A DNA stretch of 64,000 nt from Pseudomonas sp. ANT_H4 (GCF_008369295.1 NZ_VOBG01000009.1:153690-217689); one strand, 5' to 3'; shown: positions 18,524 through 27,921, counted from the stretch's first letter. Numbers and translations are program-made. The notes: generated by a model from the letters alone, not told the origin.

Positions 18524-19504
18524 TGTGCCACGGATAGATGAGCTCGATACGGGCATTAACCGAATTACGGGGACTGACTAAACCCACCTGAATACGGGCG
18601 CATATCAGCAATTGTGCCATCGTTAGATCACTGAAATCCTCAAATCTCCGTAAGTTGTGCCATCGCTGAGGCTTTTGTTCATTTACGCGTACATCAGATG
18701 TGCCGCCGTTCGGATAAATAGCCAGAAACGATTACAACCGCTTTTCACTGTGAAAACAGCGGCAGACGTTTCCGCATCAATGCGAGGGCCTAGGATCACT
18801 ATAGAGTCTTGTGGGGGAGCGCAGGGGTCTATTGGGGATTAAGCAAAATGCGCCTCCCTAATGTGCCATCAATAGTGACCTGACGTGGGTATAGAGCCTG
18901 TTGATCTACCAAGCAAAACCCAAATGTGCCATCGCTAGAGCATTGCTAAAGTAAACCTCATAAAATTGCCCTTGATGGTTCCACCGTTCTAACAGTGATG
19001 TGCCACGGTTAGATAAGCGCTTGTGAAAAAAACCTTACCAAAATCCCTTGAAGGCCTTTAAATACGTGGGGTTCAGGATATGTGCCATCGTTAGAACGGT
19101 GGTTCTCTAAGATTGGCACAATCCGGGGAGGCATCTAACGATGGCACATATCCGCCCTAACAGAGGCACATCCCACTAAGCCTGGCACCGTGCAGCTCTA
19201 AAGAGGGCACATTGAACACAAGCGCTGGCACAGTTGCCACTAACGATGGCACACAAAATTGGCTGGAGGCCTTATAAACCGGGGCTTTAGGGGGGGCACT
19301 AACAAAGCTTCTAAGAAGCAGTAGAAACAAAACAAGCTGTTGTTAGTTTTTTTGATCTGACCAAGCGAGAAGGCAAAACTGGAAAGCGAAGAAAAAGATG
19401 AACACTAACGATGGAACAATTCGACCCTGAGGATGGCACCGAGAAAAGATTGACCCACGCGGAAACGATCGGGTAATGTGCCACCACAGTCACCCAATGG
19501 CACA
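18524..19504. repeat. oriV iteron arrays (TGTGCCATCGTTAGA)
   Basis: About 18 copies of a 15-base iteron. Rightward copies (TGTGCCATCGTTAGA) begin at 18524, 18613 (exact), 18656, 18699, 18862, 18925, 18975 (poor), 18999 and 19081 (exact). Leftward copies (TCTAACGATGGCACA) begin at 19106, 19134 (exact), 19156, 19175, 19197, 19239, 19404 and 19426. Mixed-orientation remnants abut the repA start (19477, 19492). The orientation flips between 19095 and 19106 around a small hairpin (TTAGAAC/GTTCTCTAA). This is the probable replication origin bound by RepA, and the last copies would autoregulate repA. Confidence 0.85.
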
Positions 19505-20965
19505 TTTGAGATGGAAACCTCTTCAAAACGATCAGGAACAAAAAGGAAATCTATTACGCCCGGCGATGTGGATCAGGATCCACCGAAGCGTAAACGTGCT
19601 CCTAAAATCCTGGTGGTTCGGGAGATTGAACCCTCGAAAGCAGTTGAGCTGAAAAAAGCTGTGGAAGCCCTGGCGATGCGAAACGTCTCCACGACCAGCG
19701 ACTTCACGTTCTTGCAGCGCAAGCTCTACAACACACTAACTCAGTTCGCCCAACAAAGGCCAGACACTGAGATGGTCCACGACATCCCGATCAAACTGGT
19801 TGAAGAACATGTGGGTCATACGACCTCGAACAGTAGAGACCACCTGAAAAAAGTCCTCCGTGGAATGACTCAGGTACAGGTTGAGTTTGATTACAAAGGC
19901 GAGAGCCCTGGTCGAAAAAGTGGTTGGGGGGTCGCAAATCTGATCGCAGAGGCTTACATCCTCGAAGACAACCAGACCATCCGCTATTCATTTCCTCCGG
20001 AATTGAAACGCCGGCTACTCGACCCAACAATTTTCAATTTGATTGATCTGCGAATGCAGTATCACTTCACAAGCTACTCAGCACTCTCCCTGCACGAGCT
20101 AGTCTCTCGCTACTTTGGGTTCTCCCAGAAAGAAACATTCAGGGAGCATTGGACTGCCTGGAGTGTGCTGCTCTCAGGCTCAGCTACCCCACATGCTGAA
20201 TTCCGTGACTTCAATAAAATGCTTGGGCGAGCTGTTGACCAGGTCAACAGTATTGAAGGCCGCTTCAAAATCGAAGTCGTCGTGACCAAAAACAACCGGA
20301 AGTACGACAAACTGTGGTTCAAGCTCGAGACTCTGATGCAACCTGAGTTGGGGCTCTCGCCTGCTCCTGAGATCGTCGGTGCTGATGTATCAAAGCGGCT
20401 GAAGGCTCTTTCCTTGAGTTCAAAGGACATTGAGGAAATGGCAATGAGTCACGATGAGGAGTATTTGTTGGCGCAGGCCGACTACACCGAGTCGCAGATG
20501 AAGAAAAAAGACTCTGTAGCAAGTCCTGCTGCGTACTTCAAAGCAGCCGTAGCTAACAACTACGCAAAAGCACCAAGTAAACAGAAATCGCCTACAACAT
20601 CAAATACTCCGCCAGATGCCCCTAGACCGGCCAAAGCAGCTAAAAAGCTCGCTGCCTCCTCACAGGCTTCTTCTACGAACCAGATGGATGTGCTTCTGGA
20701 GCAATGGGGTGCAGCTCAACGCACAACCATACGGGACGAGATCAATGCTCTGAGTCCAGAAGAGCGCCAAGAGCTTTTTGCGAGTTACGAGCCGAAGCTG
20801 AAGAATGACGATATGGCTTTCAAACAATACAAATCCAAGGGCTGGACCCCTATGGTCCTGAATTGCCTCGTGGCAATAATCTTTGAAGAGCGATTTCAGG
20901 AAGCTCCAACATCAGACCAATTGTTGCAATTCCTGCTATCGGCGAACGCCGGCGTCAAAGCGTAA
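19478..20965 (+). CDS. repA: RepA replication initiator (Rep_3 family)
   Basis: 495 residues from GTG at 19478; an ATG at 19511 is an alternative, and both starts lie inside iteron remnants. Residues ~55-270 contain the two winged-helix domains of iteron initiators: FLQRKLYNTLTQF, ALSLHELVSRYFGFSQ, WSVLLSG, FRDFNKMLGRAVDQVN and FKIEVVV. A Lys/Pro/Ala/Ser-rich linker (~350-395) leads to a C-terminal domain (~395-490) not typical of small-plasmid Reps, possibly for helicase recruitment. It binds the iterons just upstream to start replication. A basic N-terminus (PPKRKRAPK) precedes the fold. Confidence 0.9.
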   Translation: MPPQSPNGTFEMETSSKRSGTKRKSITPGDVDQDPPKRKRAPKILVVREIEPSKAVELKKAVEALAMRNVSTTSDFTFLQRKLYNTLTQFAQQRPDTEMVHDIPIKLVEEHVGHTTSNSRDHLKKVLRGMTQVQVEFDYKGESPGRKSGWGVANLIAEAYILEDNQTIRYSFPPELKRRLLDPTIFNLIDLRMQYHFTSYSALSLHELVSRYFGFSQKETFREHWTAWSVLLSGSATPHAEFRDFNKMLGRAVDQVNSIEGRFKIEVVVTKNNRKYDKLWFKLETLMQPELGLSPAPEIVGADVSKRLKALSLSSKDIEEMAMSHDEEYLLAQADYTESQMKKKDSVASPAAYFKAAVANNYAKAPSKQKSPTTSNTPPDAPRPAKAAKKLAASSQASSTNQMDVLLEQWGAAQRTTIRDEINALSPEERQELFASYEPKLKNDDMAFKQYKSKGWTPMVLNCLVAIIFEERFQEAPTSDQLLQFLLSANAGVKA

Positions 20966-20975
20966 AGTGAAACGA

Positions 20976-21959
20976 TCAACCCTGCGGCGTTGCCATGAGA
21001 CCTGTGCGTTTGATCAACGAAAGCAGAGTATCAGCAGTGAGGAAGGGCGCATTCTTCAACATCTGCTCCATCACAAGAGTGCTCAACTGATAGCAGTCAC
21101 CAGGTCCGATCGGTAACGATCTTGAGGTTACCCCCTTCGCATTAACGGAAAGGAAAACTTTTCCCGGCTGATTTTCCAACACAAACCATTTTTCGTTCTG
21201 TGCACCGTGGCCTTTTCCTTCGAACTTGTTCTGGATTTGAAGCAGCGTAGCCAAAACCGATGGTAATTCCCGGGTAGAAAGTTGAATCGCGATCTTGTCG
21301 TCCCAGTTGTAGCACCGATCGCCAGAGGATACGGAAGCTTCAATTCGAATGGTGTGCTCTTCGTTTCTGGTCTGATCAGCAGAGAAACAAACTGCAACCT
21401 TCCCGCCATACACGTGCCGATTCACATAGTTTTTGGCTGTTTGTTGCTTCTGCGTGTCATCGATCTCGCTGAGTGGTTCACTGACGTCTATTGACGCATT
21501 TGCACTGTCGTTGGCTGCTGGGGCCGCTTCACTGGCGGCAGGACGGTTCAAGTCGGTGTGCATTGCCTTGTCGTATGTCATGCGCAGGTAGCCCGCATCG
21601 TCATTCTCAGGGCAACCGCTGTCTACCCACCGCTTCAATACCTTTGCAAATATCGGACCCTCAGTTCTGCCAATTGCCACGAGCAGAGGAATGCTTGCCG
21701 GGGCTAATTTAGCTTTGGCCAGACGTTCATTTACGACAGGAAGGACAGAGAAAAAAATGCCTTGGAGATATGCCTTCGATTGAGCGTCGCCAGCTGTAGC
21801 GCGTTCTATGGAGGAGGTGAGAGTATTGCCCTCAAGGGAATGTATCTCCTCCAACACCTCAGTCGACGGAACCGGTATTTTAAGGCGGAGAAGTTCGGAA
21901 CTGGTAACACGCGTGTTGAACATTTTATCAAGTCCTGGGCAAAAGGTAGATCCAATCAA
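20976..21959 (-). CDS. Hypothetical protein, convergent with repA
   Basis: 327 residues, ending 10 bases from the repA stop. The N-terminal ~120 residues are helical. A linker follows, then a C-terminal half (~175-315) with alternating strands (KVAVCFSADQ, HTIRIEASV, IAIQLSTRELPSVLATLLQ, KWFVLENQPGKVFLSVNAKG). This beta-rich half faintly recalls PUR/Whirly-type single-strand binders, but I cannot assign it. Its start lies beside a TACGTGTTAT element (~21999) shared with other plasmid promoters, so it is probably core plasmid rather than cargo. Confidence 0.65.
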   Translation of the reverse strand: MIGSTFCPGLDKMFNTRVTSSELLRLKIPVPSTEVLEEIHSLEGNTLTSSIERATAGDAQSKAYLQGIFFSVLPVVNERLAKAKLAPASIPLLVAIGRTEGPIFAKVLKRWVDSGCPENDDAGYLRMTYDKAMHTDLNRPAASEAAPAANDSANASIDVSEPLSEIDDTQKQQTAKNYVNRHVYGGKVAVCFSADQTRNEEHTIRIEASVSSGDRCYNWDDKIAIQLSTRELPSVLATLLQIQNKFEGKGHGAQNEKWFVLENQPGKVFLSVNAKGVTSRSLPIGPGDCYQLSTLVMEQMLKNAPFLTADTLLSLIKRTGLMATPQG

Positions 21960-22243
21960 TAGGCCTGATTAAGATCTTATCAATCATCCAGTATCTTATC
22001 AATACGTGTTATTTCCCACTATTTTAAAAGGTTATTTGGCTGCTTTTTGAGAATTAAAACAGTCGCAAATGAATAAAAGCTGTTCGGCCCATCTGCGTCA
22101 GTTTTATGTTCCTGCGTCATACCGCGCACTTATTGAGAATGCACTGCGCAGTTGTGGTGAAATGGTCGCCACAAAATCATCGGGTGGGATCTGAGGTGGC
22201 TAGGGCTATAGGTAGGCAAAAAACGGATCTGCGCGAGGCGCAT

Positions 22244-22756
22244 ATGCATAAGTATGAGCAATTTGCCTGGCAGGACGCATTGTCCTTGGCCGCTTGGCTC
22301 AAGAAGTCATTCGACCTGGAAGCCGTGCGCGAGAGCTACGAGTCCAACTCGATCCAGGGCAACAGCGATTTTGAAAAATATCATGCAGATGTCATCCAGG
22401 AGCTGATAGCCACGCCCGAGAGCCGGCGGCCTGCTTACATGCGTCGTGCCTGCAAAAATGTAAGCGCCCTTACGCAAGGAGTGATGATTGTTTTGGCGAT
22501 CATTGCCCAAGTGCGGGTCAAGGAAGTGATCGAGCTTCGGGACCGTTTCCGCCGTTCCCTTTACCCTGGAGGCGGCAACCGTGATACCTGCGCCGGTTTA
22601 TACGCATTCAACAATGCAATGCGGGATGTAACCTTCATGACATGGCCCACGGCAGTGTTCGAGGCGTTATCAGAGAGGGAGGCCGAATGGGCGCGCATTA
22701 AACCCGTTGTAGATGAATGGGTGTCTGTGATCGACAGCTTCGACGATGACGACTGA
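22244..22756 (+). CDS. Hypothetical helical protein
   Basis: 170 residues from the ATG at 22244 (GAGG six bases upstream); upstream in-frame starts have no such site. Mostly helical, with one hydrophobic helix (VSALTQGVMIVLAIIAQVRV) that may be buried rather than membrane-spanning, and an acidic end (SFDDDD). No family recognised. Confidence 0.6.
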   Translation: MHKYEQFAWQDALSLAAWLKKSFDLEAVRESYESNSIQGNSDFEKYHADVIQELIATPESRRPAYMRRACKNVSALTQGVMIVLAIIAQVRVKEVIELRDRFRRSLYPGGGNRDTCAGLYAFNNAMRDVTFMTWPTAVFEALSEREAEWARIKPVVDEWVSVIDSFDDDD

Positions 22757-22811
22757 TTTGGTGGCCACGCCGTCTCTCTGATAGGAAAGCCCCCTCACGC
22801 AATCTACGTTC

Positions 22812-22939
22812 GTTGCGACGGTTTTAATTCTCTAGAGCTTGCCGCTCCAGCGGCTCTTTGACGTGTTGCGACAGTTTTGCGATTTGGAAGCCTCGCATTG
22901 GTGGGCACGTAATCAGCGCAACGTAACGACAGTTTTAAC
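22812..22939. repeat. Three direct repeats GTTGCGACAGTTTTAA
   Basis: Copies start at 22812, 22865 and 22923 (53 and 58 bases apart, some mismatches). They lie in the short gap between two converging genes, where promoters are not expected, so a protein-binding or RNA role is possible. Confidence 0.5.
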
Positions 22940-22965
22940 TCTGTGAATTCATGGCTGCCGCTATT

Positions 22966-23625
22966 TTATAAAATCTCTACGTCCAGCGCGTGGTTCAACT
23001 CAGCCTCAATGTCGATAGCAACACCATCAATCATGAAGTCATTTGGGGTGATGACGCCAAGCGCCATCATCACCAGCGGCGTTCCCATGTCTAGATGCTT
23101 TGCGAGGATTCGAATTGCCTCCAAATCTTTGAGGGTGGGGCTGGGTTTACCGACACGCCAGGATCGGAGCTTCAAGAATGGAATCTGCGTTTTCTCCGCA
23201 GCCTCCCTTAGATCTTTTGACCATGTAGCAGCAACTAATTCATCGATGATGAATTCAGCCGACCCTACGACATTCGATTTCGTGACCGAGTCGAAGTAGT
23301 CAGCTGCCAGCCGACTGTCCTGTGCATTTGACGATGACTTGAAAACTGATGAAGTCTGGATCAAGCAATAATCTGACCAACAGAAAACGTCAGCCATTTG
23401 CAGAACTCGAAACCCAGAGCAGCCTAGGAAAGCGCCAATTTTATCTATACGTTTTCGATCCAGTACGTCGAGTAGTACGTGCGGTTTCGACCTTGACAGA
23501 TCGCCGAAGCAACTTGCTAGCGAATCCGCAGTGAACCCGCACTGATTACTGGCGACCGCGAATGGGACAGAAAGCAACTCGCTTCTGTCAATTATTGCCT
23601 GATAAAGGCGTAGCCCTTTAAGCAC
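22966..23625 (-). CDS. Hypothetical protein
   Basis: 219 residues, GTG start at 23625 with AAGGA seven bases upstream. The C-terminal third (LREAAEKTQIPFLKLRSWRV, then KDLEAIRILAKHL) looks like a helix-turn-helix-type helical bundle. It is 18 bases downstream of the HDOD gene in the same direction, so they probably form one operon. Function unknown. Confidence 0.6.
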   Translation of the reverse strand: MLKGLRLYQAIIDRSELLSVPFAVASNQCGFTADSLASCFGDLSRSKPHVLLDVLDRKRIDKIGAFLGCSGFRVLQMADVFCWSDYCLIQTSSVFKSSSNAQDSRLAADYFDSVTKSNVVGSAEFIIDELVAATWSKDLREAAEKTQIPFLKLRSWRVGKPSPTLKDLEAIRILAKHLDMGTPLVMMALGVITPNDFMIDGVAIDIEAELNHALDVEIL

Positions 23626-23643
23626 GACGAATCCTTTTCGTTT

Positions 23644-24462
23644 TCATACAATCATAAAATTCACCGAAGCGGATACCCTGTCTCGGCTGACAGCCCACCA
23701 ATCTTGAGTCAATCCGAGTCTCAAAATGACATTAGGATCAATACGTTCGGTAACTGAAGATTCATCCAACCCCGACACAACACTAAATGCAAAGGCCGAG
23801 GATACTGATAGCAATTGGCCAAGCTTATCGGGTAGTGGTTCAACATTGGAATACGTGAGCAATGCTTTTTGGATCGACGCCGGGAATTTCCAGCGTTTAA
23901 GGAGCTCTGCGCCAACCTCAGCGTTGTCGAACCCGAGCAGATCCTTTTCAATCTCACGCCGATTCATGAAGTCCAACGGGGCCACGTGCTGTATTACTAC
24001 CTTCGCCTCATCCGGCATGACCAGGTGAATCAATAGCACACCTAGACCCTGCATTAGCCCGGTTGTGAATGCTTCATCACGATCATGATCATTTTGCGCG
24101 GCCAGGTGAGAAGCCATGAATGCAGTATGCAGTCCCATTTTCCAGTAGGCTGGCATATCGATGCCCTGCGTTGCTGGAATCGCTTTCATCAGACCGTTCG
24201 TAATGATCGTGGTTCGCAGTGTGTGTATCCCGATGGTCGAGATTGCATCCTCGAGTCGCGAGACAGAGCCGCTGCGTCCAAAATAGGCGGAGTTGGCAGT
24301 TCTCAGCACCTTCGCTGCTAAAACCTGATCAGCGCTTATGTTTTTAGCGATGCTGGGTAGAGGAACCGCGGAATCCTTTGTCATCTCATACAGATCTAGG
24401 ACAACGGTCGAGATCGAAGGCAGTGCTGCGGGTCGTTTGAATATCCGCTCCAGGTTTCTCAT
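23644..24462 (-). CDS. HDOD-domain protein
   Basis: 272 residues, covering almost one complete HDOD domain: LPSISTVVLDLYEMTKD, AKVLRTANSAYFGR, AISTIGIHTLRTTIITNGL, FTTGLMQGLGVLLI and LLKRWKFPASIQKAL. HDOD proteins are signalling relatives of HD phosphohydrolases, usually without catalysis; here the HD pair is not conserved. No output domain is fused. On plasmids, HDOD proteins may modulate host regulation. It is cotranscribed with the gene at 22966-23625. Confidence 0.9.
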   Translation of the reverse strand: MRNLERIFKRPAALPSISTVVLDLYEMTKDSAVPLPSIAKNISADQVLAAKVLRTANSAYFGRSGSVSRLEDAISTIGIHTLRTTIITNGLMKAIPATQGIDMPAYWKMGLHTAFMASHLAAQNDHDRDEAFTTGLMQGLGVLLIHLVMPDEAKVVIQHVAPLDFMNRREIEKDLLGFDNAEVGAELLKRWKFPASIQKALLTYSNVEPLPDKLGQLLSVSSAFAFSVVSGLDESSVTERIDPNVILRLGLTQDWWAVSRDRVSASVNFMIV

Positions 24463-24728
24463 AGTCTCTCGCAGGTTAGGTCGATTCGCGGTGCGAATTG
24501 TACGCTGGGTGTGTGCTTACCCCAATGCTTCTGGTGGTCTCGCAGATTCAAGGACCACTATATTGTCAAGTAACGCATAACAGCATTCGTTGAGCTTTAG
24601 ATCATTGTTTGAAAGTATCGACGCGTATTGTCTCCTGTGACCAGGAATATAACTTCCTGTTGTACATCTCCTGTTGCAAGGCCGTTAGGCGGAACGCCTC
24701 AACTGCATACTCTTTCAGGAGATTCACC

Positions 24729-25349
24729 ATGATTCATCAATCACAACCCCCTCAACCAAATTCTCAGTCCCTACTCATTTCAGGCCTCCTCCCTAGCGGA
24801 GAGTCCTTCAGTGATGTGGTGGATGCTGACTCCTCCTATGAAGCCATGATCCGTGTCATCTGCCAGGCTCGCTACAGCGACGATGGAGGTGATCTTGAAG
24901 TCATCCGAGTTGCTGATGCGCGAACAGGCGCTCAGCTATCTGAGGTGCTTCTCTCTGCGGATCAGGACCTTCTTCGTGAGGTGGATGCGGTCGAGTACGT
25001 TCTTCACACTGTTCAAACTTCCCTCGACAATGGACGTATTGCTTGGCCAGACGAGAAGTCTATCCAGTTGCGTGCATTTGTTGAGTTCTTCGAACTCGTG
25101 CTGTCACAAGCACCGGGTGTCTTTGAAGGTCTGTGTTCTGGCCATTCACTGACGTCCGATGACGACATTACGATCGTTTTCGAAGATTCCAGAAGCTCAG
25201 ATACTGAGCTTGTGCCGGCCGACGCCCTTTTTGCTTTGGCGACTGCGGCGCTGGAGGAGGGAGGGGTAGCTGCGGTTTATCAGGTTCTCACGTTGGCCGG
25301 GCTCACTCGCGTTGCATTGAGCCAGGCCTGCATCAGGGCGCTGGTATAA
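24729..25349 (+). CDS. Hypothetical plasmid protein
   Basis: 206 residues from the ATG at 24729 (CAGGAG seven bases upstream). The N-terminal 20 residues are Gln/Pro-rich. The rest is an acidic alpha/beta protein, including SYEAMIRVICQARYSDDGGDLEVIRVADA. No family recognised. A long leader (24463-24728) precedes it and a strong terminator follows immediately. Confidence 0.65.
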   Translation: MIHQSQPPQPNSQSLLISGLLPSGESFSDVVDADSSYEAMIRVICQARYSDDGGDLEVIRVADARTGAQLSEVLLSADQDLLREVDAVEYVLHTVQTSLDNGRIAWPDEKSIQLRAFVEFFELVLSQAPGVFEGLCSGHSLTSDDDITIVFEDSRSSDTELVPADALFALATAALEEGGVAAVYQVLTLAGLTRVALSQACIRALV

Positions 25350-25391
25350 AAAAAACCTTCTGGTCCATAGGGCCGGAAGGTTTTTTTTTGC
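25350..25391. terminator. Bidirectional terminator
   Basis: An A-run, then ACCTTC paired with GAAGGT around a GG/CC-rich inner stem, then nine T. It serves the gene ending at 25349 and probably the opposite one ending at 25392. Confidence 0.9.
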
Positions 25392-25715
25392 TCACCAGAT
25401 TACTTTTACCGGCTCGAGGTCTCCGATTATTCCGGTCAAGTCCTCGTGTATCAGGACAGTACATCCCTCTATTGCTAACCTCTGGGATACAAACTGAGCG
25501 CTTTGATGCCATTGGACTCGATATGTTGGAATTAGGCAGGGGATTTGCCCAGTCAAGTCAGACACTGTGAAGGAGTAAAACTCTTCATTGTTTTGTCTTA
25601 GAACAGCGGGAGGGCTGGTAATCAGATATACCCCGCGAAAAAATACACCGGGTTTCAATGTGGCGATATGGTGGTGTTGGCCAGAAGAAGCGTATGCATC
25701 GAAGTGTACGATCAT
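25392..25715 (-). CDS. Small OB-fold-like protein
   Basis: 107 residues, ATG at 25715 with AGGAG about seven bases upstream. Strand pattern GVYLITSPPAVLRQN, EEFYSFTVSDLTGQIPCLIP, then VSQRLAIEGCTVLIHEDL resembles an OB fold of the nucleic-acid-binding kind (strand, f-x-v-x-D-x-T-G-x-i turn, strand after a helix). A TTTCACAGTGAAA palindrome sits 27 bases upstream and could control it. Confidence 0.6.
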   Translation of the reverse strand: MIVHFDAYASSGQHHHIATLKPGVFFRGVYLITSPPAVLRQNNEEFYSFTVSDLTGQIPCLIPTYRVQWHQSAQFVSQRLAIEGCTVLIHEDLTGIIGDLEPVKVIW

Positions 25716-25741
25716 GATTTAGCTCCTGCCCTGAGCCGCTA

Positions 25742-25754
25742 TTTCACAGTGAAA
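25742..25754. promoter_or_regulatory. Isolated TTTCACNGTGAAA site
   Basis: TTTCACAGTGAAA, identical to copies in the field at 16.3-17.5 kb, between the OB-like gene and the gene beyond. It overlaps the edge of a terminator. Confidence 0.6.
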
Positions 25755-25787
25755 AAAACCCCGCTTCTGCTGGCGGGGGTTTTTAGA
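25755..25787 (-). terminator. Terminator of the sigma-like/HTH gene
   Basis: ACCCCGC pairs with GCGGGGGT around CTTCTG-type loop bases, with an A-run on the left (T-run on the minus strand) and a T-run on the right. Confidence 0.8.
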
Positions 25788-26948
25788 TCACTTTTTATCA
25801 GCGAACCGTTGTTCAAGCATGTGGGAAAAACGCTTCACATATTCATCGATCCACTGCTCGTACCTGGCCAAAGCTGTCGGATCAGGCTTTGTTTCGTCGT
25901 TGCGCCAGCGGTAGATCGTCATTTTGGTCACGCCGAGCATGGTAGCCAAATCTTCATCATTCTTGGGATTGAGGCGTTGTTCCCAATCCTTGAGGATCTG
26001 GCTCATTGGCCGGTTGAATCGCTTCAAACGTTCTACTCGAAGCGGCTCTTCCGCAAACAGTGCCCGGGCTTTCACCATCACTTCGTCCGGTACCGAGGCT
26101 GTCCGACCGTAGATGTAGGACGAAAGGCGGGGAAGGCCTATGCCGAGGGCAAAAGCGTAATCTTGGTTCCGAAGGCCCAATTTGGTGCCGATATCCACCA
26201 ACTCCTGTTGATCTGCGGAAAGCTCGGTCCGACTTTTTTGCTTCTTTTCTCCGTCTGGTGCCTGCAATGTGCGCTGAGTCGATGTCGGTGCATCGTCGTC
26301 ATCGGTGGTATCGATTTGTTTTAGTACAAGACGCACGAGTGGGTCTTGTTCCATTTGGAATACGCCGGAATCTGCCACTATCTGTTCTCCGCTTATCACC
26401 CGTTGAAGTGCCTCTGCCATCTGCTTTGTGGCCGTTTGAGTGTCAATCTCACGATCGTGATCGATTTCGACTTGTTCCACCAGAGTCAATTGTCCTATCT
26501 CCTCACCCCGCTCCTGCATTTCCTCAATGGAGGAATGGTTCGCAACCATTTTCTGGCGGTCTCGGAAAACCTCTCGGGTCACATTGTTGGCCACGGCATA
26601 GACTACCGCGTAGACCGCGTCGGTATCGTAAGTCTTAGGCAACATGGAAAGTACGAAGACCTCCATTACGCGCTGCAAGATCTCATCTAGATCGTTGAGG
26701 TCGCAGCCGTGCTTTCTGGCTTTTACGCGGCAGATTTTGCGAACACGCACGTCTTGATTCATCGCGTAGGCGATTCGATTCACGAGGCTGGGGGAGCGGT
26801 CGTCTTTCGAAATGTACTTTGCGCACAAGTATTCGAATGACGACTTTTCCCCGTGGGGTGGCAGGAGGGAGTCAGGGATATCGCTGGTGTTTCTGTCTTG
26901 CTCCGAATTCAATTCCAGCTCCGAAGCTTTTGATTGTTCTGCTGCCAT
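25788..26948 (-). CDS. Sigma-region-2-like / HTH fusion regulator
   Basis: 386 residues. Residues ~75-135 (DLNDLDEILQRVMEVF ... AVVYAVANNVTREVFRDRQ) look like sigma-70 region 2: the D-L-x-x-v-f helix, then the AxN(n)-x-x-R-x-x-x-R helix. An acidic linker follows. The C-terminus contains two HTH-like segments: LRNQDYAFALGIGLPRLSSY (~265) and DLATMLGVTKMTIYRWRND (~345). It lacks a normal sigma region 4, so it may be a sigma-like or anti-termination regulator, or the region-2 similarity may be fortuitous. It is monocistronic with its own terminator. Confidence 0.6.
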   Translation of the reverse strand: MAAEQSKASELELNSEQDRNTSDIPDSLLPPHGEKSSFEYLCAKYISKDDRSPSLVNRIAYAMNQDVRVRKICRVKARKHGCDLNDLDEILQRVMEVFVLSMLPKTYDTDAVYAVVYAVANNVTREVFRDRQKMVANHSSIEEMQERGEEIGQLTLVEQVEIDHDREIDTQTATKQMAEALQRVISGEQIVADSGVFQMEQDPLVRLVLKQIDTTDDDDAPTSTQRTLQAPDGEKKQKSRTELSADQQELVDIGTKLGLRNQDYAFALGIGLPRLSSYIYGRTASVPDEVMVKARALFAEEPLRVERLKRFNRPMSQILKDWEQRLNPKNDEDLATMLGVTKMTIYRWRNDETKPDPTALARYEQWIDEYVKRFSHMLEQRFADKK

Positions 26949-26973
26949 AGAGGGCTCGATGATTCAAAAAATC

Positions 26974-27258
26974 CTACGCAGCCACGTTGTCCACAGTTCG
27001 ATCCAGCCGGGGGAGAACAACCTCTTTGAAATGATCCAATGTACTGGACATTTCAAGGAGAACCTTCATGCCTGCTGCCAGGATCTCTGTTCTGATCTCT
27101 GGGTATTTGAGCATGGATTGTTCAATGCGTTCATTGATCTCCAGCACCTGGCTTGTCAGTTGACATCCATTGACACCGGTTTCGTTAACCGTGTTCTGAT
27201 CAAGCACTACACCGAGAGCATCCATACCAATCTCGATTGGGGTGTATTCATGGGTCAT
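26974..27258 (-). CDS. Small conserved protein, paralogue 1
   Basis: 94 residues. It shares a layout with the next gene upstream: EIGxxxLG near residue 9, then PEIRTEILAAG (PETKAEILLAG in the other), then a helical end. Probably a duplicated pair. The start lies 84 bases from a palindrome (27342-27362) that could be its operator. Function unknown; helical and soluble. Confidence 0.55.
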   Translation of the reverse strand: MTHEYTPIEIGMDALGVVLDQNTVNETGVNGCQLTSQVLEINERIEQSMLKYPEIRTEILAAGMKVLLEMSSTLDHFKEVVLPRLDRTVDNVAA

Positions 27259-27341
27259 GAAGCATTACCTCTGGAGCGACCACTGTGGGCTGCTGAAATT
27301 GATTATACTTACGTGACAGATTGCGTCAATCGATCCATAAC

Positions 27342-27362
27342 GCGTAAGTAGAATACTTGCGC
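27342..27362. promoter_or_regulatory. Palindrome between the paralogues
   Basis: GCGTAAGTA / TACTTGCGC with a three-base centre (one mismatch), in the 167-base gap between the two small genes. Likely operator. Confidence 0.5.
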
Positions 27363-27425
27363 GTTTTGAACCGGTTTCTCTGTGCGGCACGAGGGCGTTG
27401 AAGAAGAGGGTCGGACGTTTCAGAT

Positions 27426-27731
27426 CTAGATACAGGTGGCCTGGATCGCGTTTTCGAAGCTGGACAAGGCGCCATGCATCTCGAAAATAGACGAGGCGTG
27501 AGTCGAGGCGATCAAGATTCCAGCCAGCAGGATCTCTGCCTTTGTTTCTGGGAAGTCGCTCATTGCGGTGATCATGCACGTCGTAGTGCTGGCAATATTG
27601 CAGTCGTTCTGGTACCGAGGGCAGCGTGGTGTTCCATCTACGGAAAGACAACCCAGCGAAGTAAGGCCGATTTCCGTTGCGCCGAGATTCTTGTCAAAGC
27701 CATATGACATATAAGTATCCATATTATCCAT
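27426..27731 (-). CDS. Small conserved protein, paralogue 2
   Basis: 101 residues, with weak similarity to the 94-residue neighbour: TEIGLTSLGCL against IEIGMDALGVV, and FPETKAEILLAGI against YPEIRTEILAAGM. It has six cysteines, two near PRCPRYQNDC and others in a CNIASTTTC segment, which the neighbour lacks. Unknown function. Confidence 0.5.
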   Translation of the reverse strand: MDNMDTYMSYGFDKNLGATEIGLTSLGCLSVDGTPRCPRYQNDCNIASTTTCMITAMSDFPETKAEILLAGILIASTHASSIFEMHGALSSFENAIQATCI

Positions 27732-27921
27732 CGTATTCCGTTAGGTTGGATTCACGATTGAAATTATAGGTAACTGTTAAACAGCCGGTCAATAATGCGA
27801 CGCCAGAAATGTTACGGTTTTTATAATCTTTAATGTGTGCAAAAAATGGTATGCATATTTTTTGCAGACCTAAATTTGAATATATCTTATATGTACAATT
27901 CTTGAAGTTGAAGATAGTTGA

